64,000 nt of DNA from Aquarana catesbeiana. Its lineage: Eukaryota > Chordata > Amphibia > Anura > Ranidae. Below the pieces are notes generated by a model that had not been told where the DNA came from, made no database searches, and saw nothing but the letters and a program-made list of their open reading frames with translations. How positions within the stretch are numbered: the stretch's first letter is position 1; each line of letters begins with the position of its first letter. Shown here piece after piece: positions 11,697-22,723 of this stretch. The stretch lies in assembly GCF_042186555.1 (NCBI RefSeq), contig NC_133328.1:58513431-58577430 (forward strand), written 5' to 3'. A program made the translations under genes and the position numbers.

Positions 11697-12176
11697 AGAG
11701 GAACTGCAGTCGGCTCACATAATTTGTAATAAAAACATCTTTGCCATTCTGAAACTTCCCTCCAAGCACTTTGCATATTATTTTTTTATATACTGTGATT
11801 CTGTAATTGCCAAATATGCTGCAGAAATCTCCCTCCACTGAGTCTAACTGCAACCATTTTAACTGTGGGCAGCTGAAGCTGCTGCCTGTTCACTTCCTGG
11901 ATTTACACAGACACACAGAGACACACTTCCAGTTCTGCAGTTCTCATTGGCCCTCTTATGACTCATCCCCCCTCCTTTCCTGGCAAACTCTCACAAGAGT
12001 GAGAGAGAGAGCTGTGCATGATGTCATAAACCTAGGCTTTTTTTCCAGACAAGAAACAGGAAGTGGGCTGTATAAGGTGTTTACTGGCAGAAAAAAAAAT
12101 GTTTTATCCAAAGTTAAAACAACAAGGGCAGAAGATTTAATAGATGGAAAGATGAAAAAATGACTGAAGTTGCGCT
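11697..12176. mobile_element. Empty-site sister copy of the MITE at 7279-9332, inverted, 480 bp
   Basis: Flanked by CTAA on both sides (11693-11696 and 12177-12180), a variant of the TTAA target. Read on the minus strand it follows the split MITE along both halves, including the run CAGAATCACAGTATAT that is cut by Tc1 in the other copy. It carries no insertion. Confidence 0.75.
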
Positions 12177-12639
12177 CTAAATAGCACTGCCAAACAATTT
12201 CATATTTTCTGAAATCAGAGGCCCTGGAGACTAAAATGGTGGCAGTTGCAATCTTTAAGTAGCTTGATATTTGTGCAGCACTTTAGAGGGCATTTAAGTT
12301 TTTTTTTTGCCTCTAACCTTCCCTCTATGTTAGCCTATGTGTCCATGTACATATACTGTAGGTGTGTACAGGTGTTTAGAGCCAGAAAAAAAACTCCATC
12401 ATTTGCACATTCAGGAGATGAGCATTCTGGCCAAAAGTTGCACCTGTAAACACATCTAAACACCCCTAAACGTTAGGTGCATTTAACGCTTGAGCGTTCA
12501 TTTATTTCAGTGGCCAGATCAAAATAATATTTTGATGCCTGGCTTTAGGTGCATTTTTAACTCTGTTTTTTTCTTGCCCGGAGAAAGAGTGTTCAGAAGA
12601 GCTTGGCAAACACCCAGTGTGCACAAGGCCCTAATCTTT

Positions 12640-12900
12640 GCCTGTGTTCCAGTTTAAGCGGGTGCCATGTCCACTGCCCCAGGTTTCCTATTTCAGGGTG
12701 GCTCCTTTCTCTTACAGCATCCTATGGAGTCACCCTTGCATGCAGGGGTGTTCAGCAATATAAACACACAGCCCTGTACCCTAAGATGTCAGGGCACTCT
12801 CCAGCACTGGATGAACAGGAGCCAGAAGCATTGAAAGTTGTAAACCACAAGTGCTGGGGTAAGACTTTGTAACAAATAGCTTACTGGGTAATATCTATTG
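12640..12900. repeat. Unnamed dispersed repeat, related copy near 48830-49130
   Basis: The two stretches share AAACACACAGCCCTGTA, GAAAGTTGTAAAC and GTGCTGGGGTAAG in the same order. I do not recognise the family. No domain is encoded. Confidence 0.5.
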
Positions 12901-13650
12901 GATTGTGATAAGTGTGTTTTCTTTGTTTCTCATCTTCTGTGTTTCTACAGTATTTCATCCCACTGTGTGGTCTCGAGCATTATATTGCATGACTATCCTA
13001 TATAGCCTATAATATATATGTATATTATTATATATAAAAATTAGTATTTTGAATGCCGCTCCTCGATAGCGCACAAGTGCGGTTTTGCTCTTCACCCCAC
13101 TGAACTGCCATTGCAGCTTTATCCTATTTCCCCACTACAGACTTGTTTATGAGAATACATTGTTGGGATGGTGCTTGCGGCGCCTGTTCCATATTAATGA
13201 CATATATTTACACTGGGTGCTCTCAGCACATTAGAAGTTTCCTGTAACTCCTGCAGGTGAGGAGATGAATGGCTGCTCATTCATCCACAGTGCAGAAAAT
13301 GAACAGGAACACTGCACACCCATTATTCTTCCCATACTCGGCAGCTAGCTGATATTAACACTATTTTTATGTCTATTGAGGGGAAAACACAGTAAAATTA
13401 TCTGTGGGAAGTGTGATCATTTTTTATGCATCTGGGTAGGATGCTGGTATAATGGGAATAAAAATAATAAAATACGACAGAGCTAATTATATCATGGAAA
13501 CATAATGACTTAAAGTACATATTCTAGAACGGACTGAGAGGGCTTAAGTATTTGAGCCCCAACAGCATTGGCATGTGGCCGCCTTCCAGCTTTTTTGTTA
13601 CGAAAAAAAAAGGGGGGGGGTCACTTTAAGAAAAATGTATTTCACTCTTA
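12901..13650. other. AT-rich intergenic DNA
   Basis: A TA-rich stretch at about 13008-13050 and a G-run near 13611-13620. No gene seen. Confidence 0.5.
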
Positions 13651-13992
13651 GACCCCTTTCACACGGGGGCAGTGCGGGCGTTAGCGGTAAATCGCCGCTA
13701 GTTTTAGCAGCGCTTTACCGCTGTTATAACTGTGCTTTTCGGATGTTAGCAGGGTGCTTTTAACCCCTGCTAGCGGCCGAAGAAAGGGTTAATAGCGCCC
13801 GTGTTGTGGTGCTGCCGAAGCGATTTTCAGACACTTTGGCAGCACTGCCAATTCATTTCAATGGGCAGGGCGTTTTTTATGAGCAGTGTATACACCGCTC
13901 CCGCACTGCCCCAAAGATGCTATTTGCAGGACTTTTTTTCTGTCCTGCAAGCAGACCGCCCCAGTGTGTAAGCACTCGGGCTTTCACACTGG
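13651..13992. mobile_element. MITE of the TTTCACAC-ended group, right limit uncertain
   Basis: Begins GACCCCTTTCACACGGGG after TTA at 13648-13650. The interior has short hairpins such as CGCTAGTTTTAGCAGCG, and an inverted TTTCACAC motif lies near 13981. The right end merges into the tandem repeat that follows. Confidence 0.45.
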
Positions 13993-14093
13993 GGTGTCGG
14001 CGGACGCACTATTAATCTCAGCCCTGGTGTCAGCGGACGCACTATTAACCCCCAGCATTGGTGTCAGCAGACGCACTATTAACACCCAGCACT
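13993..14093. repeat. Tandem repeat, about 34-bp unit, three copies
   Basis: GGTGTC(A/G)GC(G/A)GACGCACTATTAA recurs at 13993, 14026 and 14060 with few changes. Confidence 0.85.
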
Positions 14094-15125
14094 ACCCCCT
14101 ACACTCCACAAATAACCCCCCCCGCCCCCCACACTTCACAAATATCCCCCCAACACTTCACAAATACCCCCTGTTCACAAATTTCAACCCCAGTCACCCC
14201 ATTAAGGACTTTGCTCGGCCTCAGTGTGATGGCTCACTTACCTCTCCTCCTGGCAGTCAGCTGGTGTACTGATCTTCTGCCTCCCGAGTCCTCTCCTCCT
14301 GTCCTGGCTCAACACAGACCTAGTGGCAGGGCACCCCATGAACGCCATGATCTTCTGCCCTGAGGTGGCAGCAGGACCCTGGATCCGGGCACAGCTTCCG
14401 AGGGAGCACAGCTCTAAACGATCATCAGAGCCTAGGTGGGCGGGGCGATGGGCGGATCCTCCCTCCGCTCTGTTCTCTCTGCTCTCCTGTGCCATGTCTG
14501 TTTCCTTTGCTCTGCACGCTGGGCTGCAGCAGCATGCAGGGGAGAGGACTCAGGAGAGAGAGAAAGCTCCCAGCCGCTGTGTGGTGTACCCCACGCACCC
14601 GCCCAGGATCGGCCCTGCCTGCGGGCCATTTGTAACCGGTCCACGGGCCGTAAATGTCCAGCGGGCCAGTACTTTGAGACCCCTGTTGTAAAGGCTAAAT
14701 GTTTTTTTCTTTTTTTTTTTTTTTCTTTTACTTTAATTTATTCTCTGCATTAAGGTACAAAAAACTTTTCCTTGCAGCTCCCCCTCTGCTCCCCCTAAAT
14801 ACTTACCTGTGCCCAATTTTGATCCAGCGCTGTACACAAGAGCAGTGGCACTGCTCTCTCATTCCCTCCTCACTGGACTCATGAAGTCAGCGGAAGCCAT
14901 TGGCTTCTGCTGCTGTCAATCAAATCCAGTAACATGGGACAGGACCAGGCCGCACTGTTTGTGTTAATAGGTGCACATGGAAAAGTTTGCTATGGGGCAC
15001 ACGGAAGGCAAGGAGGATCCAGGATCACCGGCACGGACCCTAGAAGATGAGGATAAGCGCTGCTCTGTGTAAAACCATTACACAGAGCAGGTAAGTATAA
15101 CATGTTTGTTATTTTAAAGCAGGGT
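14094..15125. other. GC-rich repeat-derived stretch
   Basis: Holds C-rich simple sequence near 14106-14170 and, at about 14590-14690, what looks like one end of a hAT-like element (CAGGGGTCTCAAAGTACTGG on the minus strand). At 14895-14935 it holds a module, GCCATTGGCTTCTGCTGCTG and onward, that is also in the TTAA-type MITEs at 38886-39318 and 52412-52882. It is probably a further degraded copy of that family. No gene is seen. Confidence 0.45.
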
Positions 15126-15170
15126 TTAAAGTGAGGTCAGAGCCTGAGCAGGATTCACAAACATGACAGT

Positions 15171-15630
15171 TAGGGATGCACCGATACAGTATTTTTTTAA
15201 CGAGTACTCGTGAAAATGCTCCCGATACCGAAACCAATACTTTGCGGTGCAATTTGCGTCCATACAAAATGAATGGGCGCAAATCTCACTGCAAAGAATC
15301 GCATGCAATTTAAACAGGAATGCGGTGCAATTCCTGTCTGAATCGCATGCTGTTTCCTGCACTGTTCCTGCGTGAACCCAGGCTGAAATCACTATGACAA
15401 GCCTGGGTTCACAAAGAAGCAGTGGGGAAACTGCATGCGATTCGGACAGGAACTGCACCGCATTCCTGTTCAAATTGCATGCAATTCTTTGCAGTGAGAT
15501 TTGCGCCCATTCATTTTGTATGGATGCACATAGCACCGCAAAGTATCGGTACTCAGTATCGGCGAATACTTGACAGAAAGTATAGGTGCTTGTATTCGCC
15601 AATAAAAAAAACGGTATCAGTGAAACCCTA
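15171..15630. mobile_element. hAT-like fold-back MITE, 460 bp
   Basis: The left end TAGGGATGCACCGATAC pairs with TAGGGTTTCACTGATAC read from the right. Flanks ATGACAGT (15163-15170) and ATGACAGG (15631-15638) agree at 7 of 8. The interior is one long imperfect palindrome centred near 15397, with inner arms GTGAACCCAGGCT and AGCCTGGGTTCAC. A long minus-strand frame across it is a by-product of the palindrome. Confidence 0.75.
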
Positions 15631-15638
15631 ATGACAGG

Positions 15639-16195
15639 TATCCTCACACAGACCAAATAAACTGTTCTGTTCTGTCGGGATATGTCCAGCTGGACAAGGT
15701 AAAGCAAAATCACAGTGGTTTTGAGTAAACTTATTTGTTTATGTTTTTGAACTGCTGTTTTAGTTTTATATATCATTATAATAGTCTTTGTTTTACAAAT
15801 AAAACATGCAATACAGGGTGCACCCTTATCACAGAAGTTCAAGCCCACTAGCTTGTTCACACATGCCTTGTTCTGTGAAAAGCAGCTGGCAGTGGATCGC
15901 TTTTCATAGAACAGTGCAGGCACGTTTGAGAGGGATTCAGGAGGTGAAATTGCCACCTACTGATTGTTTGTTTTTTTTTTTGTTATTGTTTTAACAGTCG
16001 AATGGGCTGTTTCAAAGGTAATATCTTGGCACAACCATGAACCTGGCGCTTGATTAAGGAAGAGCAGTAAAAACGTGACTCAGTTGCTTCTTTTTAGCCC
16101 CCCCCCCCCCCCCAACTGCAAGTGTAGACTAAGCTGAAGGGTGTTCAGAGCCTTTGGACACTATCCCTCTAACTAAGACTCCTTAGGCCCCATTC
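15639..16195. other. Intergenic DNA, no gene seen
   Basis: A C-run at about 16098-16114 and a T-run near 15970. No recognisable domain. Confidence 0.5.
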
Positions 16196-16494
16196 ACACC
16201 TGAGCGTTTTGTACCTTGAAGCCTGAAGCTACAAAAGGTTGGAGGGGAAAAAATCCATTATTCTCTATGGAGATGGTTCACATCTTTACTCCAAAATGCC
16301 TGAAGCCAGAAGCTCCAAAATGCCTGAAGCTCGAACAAGCTCTGGAACTTTTTTTAGGCAGATTTGAGCGGTTTTATGCTTTTTACATTGGTGACCTTTT
16401 GACCTGTACAAAATTGAGGCAAAAATGCTGTAAAATGCAGCAAAATCGTGCAACTTTCTGCCTGAAAATGCTACGTTCAGGTGTGAATGGGGCC
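16196..16494. mobile_element. TTCACACC-ended MITE, 299 bp
   Basis: GGCCCCATTCACACCTGAGC at the left matches GGCCCCATTCACACCTGAAC read from the right, 19 of 20. TTA precedes the left end; AGT follows the right, so the 3-bp duplication is not intact. Confidence 0.75.
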
Positions 16495-17397
16495 AGTTGG
16501 GCCCTGTGTACAAGCAGGTGGAGAGAGGGAAGAAGGAGTCACTGCTCTTATTCAGTTATGTGTTTGCAAATTTCAGATTGATCTATTGAGCTCTTGAAAC
16601 AACAGGCTTATTTTTCAGCAAGGCAGATAAGGATAGACCTGAAAATACATGAAAAGGAGCCTAAAGCTCCACCTGCTGGCTAATGTTGGAAATGTAAAAA
16701 ATATATGCAGTATTTTATAATTAGCTGACGGAAATATTTTTTTTCTTTTTCTCTGATCAAAATAAATTTAAAAAATCAAAACTGAAATACATTCACTTTA
16801 CAAAGTGTAAAATTGTAGTTCTTATAGACGCTTTGTATCATCCCATGACTCATGACTCCCATCTTCCATAGCTAGAAATCATAATAATAAATACCATCTA
16901 GATTAGAAATTTTGCAGCACAACAATGATGTTCTGGGACTTGAATCAAGAAATAACATTGTCTCTTCTCTGTAGTGTTTTTATTGATTCATGCAGTTTTC
17001 TTCCAGTGTTCAGCTCTTCACCTATAACTTTTTATTGAGCAGATAAAAGATGACTGTCATTTACAGTATTGGATTGTACATTACGGGATTCACCGCACAT
17101 GGGCTATGTGCTATATGATAGATCAGTGCACCTCAGTGTAAAATGGATACTGATGCTAAGAGCCCTTGTCTATGAATTAAAGGACGGGTGCTGTTATACT
17201 GCGAAACTAGTAGTTATATTCCACTTAAACCTGACCTCGGTTATCTTTTCTTCTGCAATTTCTGCCTGATGCTGTACTGTAATTGTTGACATCACAGAAA
17301 ACCATTCTGGAAACAACTGCATGATACATGGCTGCATACATTTTCTATATAGTACAGTGATTTGCAAAACATTTATACCTTTAACAATCCCTCCCTA
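16495..17397. other. AT-rich intergenic DNA
   Basis: No gene or paired repeat ends recognised. Confidence 0.5.
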
Positions 17398-17770
17398 GAC
17401 TCCCTTCACACTTGTGCGACTTATCACGCAACTTTGGACATCAACCTTCGCATGACAAGTCATTCCCCATGTTTTCCAATGATAACCATTCATATATGTG
17501 CGAATTAAAGTTGCAGCGACTTCAAAGTAGTTCATAAACTACTTTGGTCTGACTTTCATGCAACTTGAGGGCCATAGACTTCAATGTTAACCCTCAAAAG
17601 TTGCACGAAAGTCGTACCTGAATGTTATACAATGCAACAGTTGTCCATTATAACTGGTCAAAGCCAAAGTGGTATCCAAGTTGCACCTATCCAAAGTTGC
17701 GTCAAAGTTGCACCAAAATTGCACTCCAAATTCAGCGCAACATTGGAGTCATACAGTTGTGAATGCAGCC
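17398..17770. mobile_element. TTCACAC-ended MITE, 373 bp
   Basis: GACTCCCTTCACACTTGTG (left) and GGCTGCATTCACAACTGTA (from the right) are imperfect inverted ends. Flanks CTA and TTA approximate a TWA target. The inside repeats AAGTTGCAC and AAAGTTGC motifs. Confidence 0.6.
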
Positions 17771-18064
17771 TTAATAGCCTATGATATCTTCACTTTAGAG
17801 TATATGTAAAAACAATTTTTTTTTTTTTTAGTTTTGGGTGAAGTAAGGCAGGGTTAGGAAGTCTGTCATATTTATTGCTGCCTCTGCCCCAGAGGAAGGT
17901 TTTTTCCTCTCTATAAGTCTTGGTGATCATTGCCACTCGAAAAGAATGTGATAGGAACTTTCTCTTCTCTTCTCTGAAATTCCTCTTCTCTTCTCTTAAC
18001 TCGTTCACCCACCCCACACCCTACCTCCATCCAATCTGCCAAACCCCACCACTAGCTCTATATC

Positions 18065-18717
18065 AGGGGTGTCCAACCTGTGGCCCAAGTCGGCTATGAA
18101 TACGGCCCAATACAAAATCATAAACTTGTTTACAAATGTTGATTTTTTTTGTAATTCTTTTGTAAAAATGCATTTACACTTAGCGAACACATGCGGCCAA
18201 AGAAAAATTTAACAGTGTGTCTTAACTGGGCTTTTATAAGTTTTATCTTCCTAAAGAAAAATATCCCACTCTTCACAATCTTGCCTTATTCATGCCATAA
18301 GTTTTCGGCAGCACCTATATTTGTGAGCAAATATTTTCAAGGATGAAGCACACAAAGGGCAAAACTAGAACCAATATATCCGATGAGCACCTTGAGATTT
18401 CATTGAGAATTGCTACTACATCCATCCAACCAGATAATGATGCGTTAGTTTATCAACAGCAATGTCAAATATCGCACTAGTTTTATGTTGCCTTCTTTTA
18501 CGTTTATAATAAAAAATATTAACAAAAAATTTAGTTTGTTGTTGTTATTACTCAGCTGTTGTTATTACCCAGCTAAGCACATTATTATATCAGTGATTGT
18601 TAACTTGTGATCTGCCTGACTTCTACTCATTTGATATCCTTATTATTAGTGTATTTTATGTGTGGCCCAAGACAATCCCTCTTCTTCCAATGTGGCCCAG
18701 GAAGGTCAAAAGTTTTG
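18065..18717 (+). mobile_element. hAT element remnant
   Basis: Begins CAGGGGTGTCCAACCTG, a common hAT terminus, and encloses a hAT transposase C-terminus. CTCTATAT before the left end and ATCTATAT at 18717-18724 may be the 8-bp duplication; the right terminus is worn. The internal part of the transposase is deleted. Confidence 0.6.
18246..18480 (+). pseudogene. hAT transposase C-terminal dimerisation region, fragment
   Basis: The frame reads LPKEKYP, then FGSTYICEQIFSRMKHTK, then NISDEHLEISLRIATTS, ending at TAG 18478-18480. The FGST-CE-FS-MK-K-R pattern followed by DEHL..LRIA is the C-terminal dimerisation block of hAT transposases, which assemble as dimers or larger complexes. An in-frame TAA at 18298-18300 interrupts it just before FGST. 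Only about 78 codons remain, without the catalytic part, so it is a dead fragment. Confidence 0.8.
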
Positions 18718-18724
18718 ATCTATA

Positions 18725-19097
18725 TAGTTCTCTGACACCTTCCCTGAGAGACCTCCCACCTCTATTGCACACTATTCCATGATACCCCAGGACTTATCCT
18801 TGTCAACTGTCCACCACAATAAGTCTCCTATTTCACCCTTTCCAGGGTGCATATTTATAACAAAGTTGTTATACCTTATTGGAACTCTTGTATTGGTTAC
18901 CAATGTATCCATTGTATACTATAAAACCAATACACTTATTTTAAAAGAAAAAGTTATATAAGTATATATTTGTTTAACAAAAAAGGCAATTATGCTTGCA
19001 TAGGGGTGGGTGAGTGCCCGAAACAAGACTTGAAGGTTAAATTTAATTTACTTGCACATGTACATTGTAACAGAGCACTTCAACCCATCTCCTTATC
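18725..19097. other. Intergenic DNA before the microsatellites
   Basis: No gene seen. AT-rich. Confidence 0.5.
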
Positions 19098-19190
<93 letters not shown>

Positions 19191-19191
19191 A
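19098..19191. repeat. (ATCT)n microsatellite
   Basis: About 23 uninterrupted tetranucleotide copies. Overlapping open frames read YLSI repeats and are not genes. Confidence 0.97.
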
Positions 19192-19419
19192 CAGTGTCTG
19201 GCAGGATTGGGAATGTTGTATATGTGGACACTGAGTTGGAGGCTTTGTCCCTCCCAATAATCTTTGAAGGCTCCGAACTTCAGACCCTAATCCAGGAATT
19301 ACAAAACCCAGGCAAAGCTGTAAGACCAATTTTCTCCGCTCAGTACAGACACTCTGGAGCCCCTCCCTCTGCATTTGTGAGTACCCTGTGTCACCTTTGC
19401 CTATTTTTACTCAGTGGTA

Positions 19420-19473
<54 letters not shown>
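19420..19473. repeat. (GT)n(AT)n compound microsatellite
   Basis: About 8 GT then about 18 AT units, ending at the TA used as target by the Tc1 element at 19474. Confidence 0.95.
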
Positions 19474-19476
<3 letters not shown>

Positions 19477-19718
19477 TATCTCACATAAGTCAGTACACCC
19501 CTCACATTTTTGTAAATATTTTATTATATCTTTTCATGTGACAACACTGAAGAAATGACACTTTGCTACAATGTAAAGTAGTGAGTGTACAGCTTGTATA
19601 ACAGTGCAAATTTTCTGTCCCCTCAAAATAACTCAACACACAGCCGTTAATGTCTAAACCGCTGGCAACAAAAGTGAGTACACCCCTAAGTGAAAATGTC
19701 CAAATTGGGCCCAAAGTG

Positions 19719-20932
19719 TCAATATTTTGTGTGACCACCATTATTTTCCAGCACTGCCTTAACCCTCTTCGGTATGGAGTTCACCAGAGCTTCACAGGTT
19801 GCCACTGGAGTCCTCTTTCACTCCTCCATGACGACATCACGGAGCTGGGGGATGTTAGAGACCTTGTGCTCCTCTACCTTCCGTTTGAGGATGCCCCACA
19901 GATGCCTAATAGGGTTTAGGTCTGGAGACATGCTTGACCAGTCCATCACCTTTACCCTCAGCTTCTTTAGCAAGGCAGGGGTCGTCTTGGAAGTGTGTTT
20001 GGGGTTGTTACCATGTTGGAATACTGCCCTGCGGCCCAGTCTCTGAACGGAGGGGATCATGCTCTGCTTCAGTATGTCACAGTACATGTTGGCATTCATG
20101 GTTCCCTCAATGAACTGTAGCTCCACAGTGCTGGCAGCACTCATGCAGCCCCAGACCATGACACTCCCACCACCATGCTTGACTGTAGGCAAGACAAACT
20201 TGTCTTTGTACTCCTCACCTGGTTGTCGCCACACATGCTTGACACCATCTGAACCAAATAAGTTTATCTTGGTCTCACCAGACCACAGGACATGGTTCCA
20301 GTAATCCATGCCCTTAGTCTGCTTGTCTTCAGCAAACTGTTTGTGGGCTGTCTTGTGCATCATCTTTAGAAGAGGCTTCCTTCTGGGATGACAGCCATGG
20401 AGACCAATTTTTAATGCAGTGTGCGGCGTATGGTCTGAGCACTGACAGGCTTACCCCCCACCTCTTCAACCTCTGCAGCAATGCTGGCAGCACTCATACG
20501 TCTATTTCCCATTGAAAACCTCAGGAGATGACGCTGAGCACGTGCACTCAACTTCTTTGGTCGACCATGGTGAGGCCTGTTTTGAGTGGAACCTGTCCGG
20601 TTAAACTGTATGGTCTTGGCCACCATGCTGCAGCTCAGTTTCAGGGTCTTGGCAATCTTCTTATAGCATAGGCCATCTTTATGTAGAGCAGTGGTTCTCA
20701 ACTCCAGTCCTCAGGACCCACTAACAGGCCAGATTTTAGGTATTACCTTGGGGAGATGCAGACTAGAATACTGCAATTACTGAGCAGCAAATGACATCAC
20801 CTGTGATGTATTTCAGTTATCTTTCAAACCTGGCCTGTTGGTGGGTCCTGAGGACAGGAGTTGAGAACCACTGATGTAGAGCAACAATTCTTTTTTCAGA
20901 TCCTCAGAAAGTTCTTTGCCATGAGGTGCCAT
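19719..20932 (-). pseudogene. Tc1-type transposase, all three catalytic residues changed
   Basis: The frame starts at ATG 20932-20930 (MAPHGKELSEDLKK), is split by the MITE at 20689-20873, and resumes with LHKDGL and the paired-like DNA-binding region (GRPKKLSARAQRH). A frameshift lies near 20412, and TGA near 19816-19818 replaces the expected Trp of EEWKRTP. The ending NNGGHTKY precedes TGA at 19721-19719. The catalytic positions read WSGETK, QHGNNPKHT and NPIRHL, where DD34E enzymes have Asp, Asp and Glu. The Tc1 call is certain and the product cannot be active. Confidence 0.93.
20689..20873. mobile_element. hAT-like MITE inside the Tc1 transposase gene, 185 bp
   Basis: CAGTGGTTCTCAACTCCAGT and its inverse at the right end, flanked by a perfect 8-bp duplication ATGTAGAG (20681-20688, 20874-20881). 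It inserted after the Tc1 element was in place. Confidence 0.93.
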
Positions 20933-21296
20933 GTTGAACTTCCAGGGACCAGTATGAGAGAGTGAGAGCGATAACACCAAATTTAACACACCTGCTCCCC
21001 ATTCACACCTGAGACCTTGTCACATTAACGAGTCACATGACACTGGGGAGGAAAAATGGCTAATTGGGCCCAATTTGGAAATTTTTACTTAGGGGTGTAC
21101 TCACTTTTGTTGCCAGGGGACAGAAAATTTACACTGTTATACAAGCTATACACTCACTACTTTACATTGTAGCAAAGTGTCATTTCTTCAGTGTTGTCAC
21201 ATGAAAAGATATAATTACAAAAATGTGAGGGGTGTACTCACTTTTGTGAGATACTGTATCACCGATCAGCCATAACATCATAACATGACCACCCAC

Positions 21297-22573
21297 CTAA
21301 TATTGAGTAAGTTCCCCTTTTGCTGCCAAAACAGCCCTGACCCATCGAGGCATGGACCCCACTAGACCTCTGAAGGTATGCCGTTTCTGGCAATAAGCCG
21401 TCAGTAGCAGATCACTACTGCCACCAGCTTGCCTTCTTCCCAATGTACATCCTGGTGCCATCTCTTCCTCTGGTAAGGTGGTATCCACATGATGTAAAAG
21501 AAAACATGATTCATCAGGCCAGGCCACCTGCTTCCATTGCTCTGTGGTCCTGTTCTGATGTTCACGTGTCCATTGTAGGCGCTTTTGGCTGTAGACACAG
21601 GTCAGCATGAACACCCTGATGCAGTCCCAAACACAACAAACTGCAATGCAATGTGTGTTCTGACAACTTTTGGAACCAGCATTAAAGTGAATGTAAACCC
21701 GAATTTTTTTTTTTTTTATGTCATAATGTAGAGTATAAGATTTCCTATCATTTGAGCCCAGTCTTGCCACAAATCCAGCTCTGAGCAATCCTCTTTTATT
21801 TAGTGAGATAAATATTGACAAACAGAGAAAAACTTTGTCAAATCCTCCCCCCTTGCTGTGAGTGACAGGTGATTTACATATCTCGTGCACTAGCCTAAGA
21901 CATGCATTATTTTTTAATTCCCACCCCACTTTCTTCAGCAGCTCTGCAAGGATTGGCTGTTCCACACCTCAGCATGATTTGGCATGCTGAAGTCATGTGG
22001 TTACTTTCCTGTCTTTTCACTGGATGTTAGAGATCATAGCAGAAGTTCAGTGTAAGAAATACACAGGAGAAAATGCATATTGACAAGGGGAGTGTAGAGG
22101 TGGGCGGGGAGTCTACTGACATCACGACTCCACCCACCGAGCTCCAGACAACAGACCCACCCACAGAATCTGCAGTTTTTCGGGTCTCATAACAGACAGA
22201 GGGGAGACATTTGACAGATAAAGATACATGCAGGAGGCATGTATATCCTTATAGATAACCCCTATGGCAGTAGTTTAGAAAGGATGACATTGGGTTTACA
22301 TCCACTTTAACTTTTTCACCAATTTGAGCTACAGTTGCTCTTCTATTGGATCGAACTACACTGGCCAGCCTTAGCTCCCCATGTGCATTATTGAACATTG
22401 GCCGCCCATGACCTTGTTGCCGGGTTTCCTTCCTTGGACCACTTTTGTTAGGTCCTGACTACTGCAAGCCAGGAACATCCCAGAGCTGCAGTTTTGGAGA
22501 TGCTCCTACCCAGTCGTCTAGCCATTACAATTTGGCCCTTGTCAAAGTTGCTTAAAGCCTTACGTTTACCCAT
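21297..22573 (-). pseudogene. Tc1-type transposase, core deleted, split by a MITE
   Basis: The N-terminus starts at ATG 22573-22571 (MGKRKALSNFDKGQIVMARR), a helix-turn-helix type opening, and reaches a stop at about 22450. Beyond the MITE (21686-22306) the frame shows KRLQWTREHQN, WKQVAWPDES (first catalytic Asp kept) and APGCTLGRRQAGGS. It then jumps straight to HTFRGLVGSMPRWVRAVLAAKG and TAG at 21299-21297. The part that should hold the second Asp and the Glu is missing, so the protein is inactive. Confidence 0.88.
21686..22306. mobile_element. TTAA-flanked MITE inside the Tc1 copy, 621 bp
   Basis: TTAA at 21682-21685 and 22307-22310. Ends AGTGAATGTAAACCC and AGTGGATGTAAACCC (from the right) match at 14 of 15. 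Non-coding. Confidence 0.88.
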
Positions 22574-22723
22574 TTTTTCTGCTTTCAACACACCAACTTC
22601 CGGGACAAAATGTTCACTCGCTACCTAATATATTCCACCCACTTTCAGGTGAAATTGTAACAAGATAATCAATGGTATTCACTTTACCTGTCAGTGGTCA
22701 TAATGTTATAGGTGGTTGGTGTA

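Larger units (their letters stand above)
19474..21256 (-). mobile_element. Tc1-like transposon with an internal hAT-like insertion
   Basis: Ends CAGTATCTCACATAAGT and CAGTATCTCACAAAAGT (from the right) lie between TA dinucleotides. Near-terminal sequence is also inverted (TTGCCAGC... against TTGCCAGG..., and the ACACTGAAGAAATGACAC block). Removing the 185-bp insert and its duplication leaves about 1.59 kb, normal for Tc1. Confidence 0.93.
21259..22721 (-). mobile_element. Second Tc1-like transposon, internally deleted, with a TTAA MITE inside
   Basis: Left end near CACCGATCAGCCATAACAT directly after the TA of the previous element. The right end CACCAACCACCTATAACAT (minus strand) is followed by TA at 22722-22723. 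The ends are inverted but worn. The transposase core is deleted and a 621-bp MITE sits inside. Confidence 0.85.

Noticed and set aside
15126..15956. 276-codon minus-strand frame
   Set aside because: It runs across a fold-back MITE and its flanks, with no domain. The palindrome explains the lack of stops.
18970..19260. YLSI-repeat frame
   Set aside because: Translation of the (ATCT)n microsatellite.
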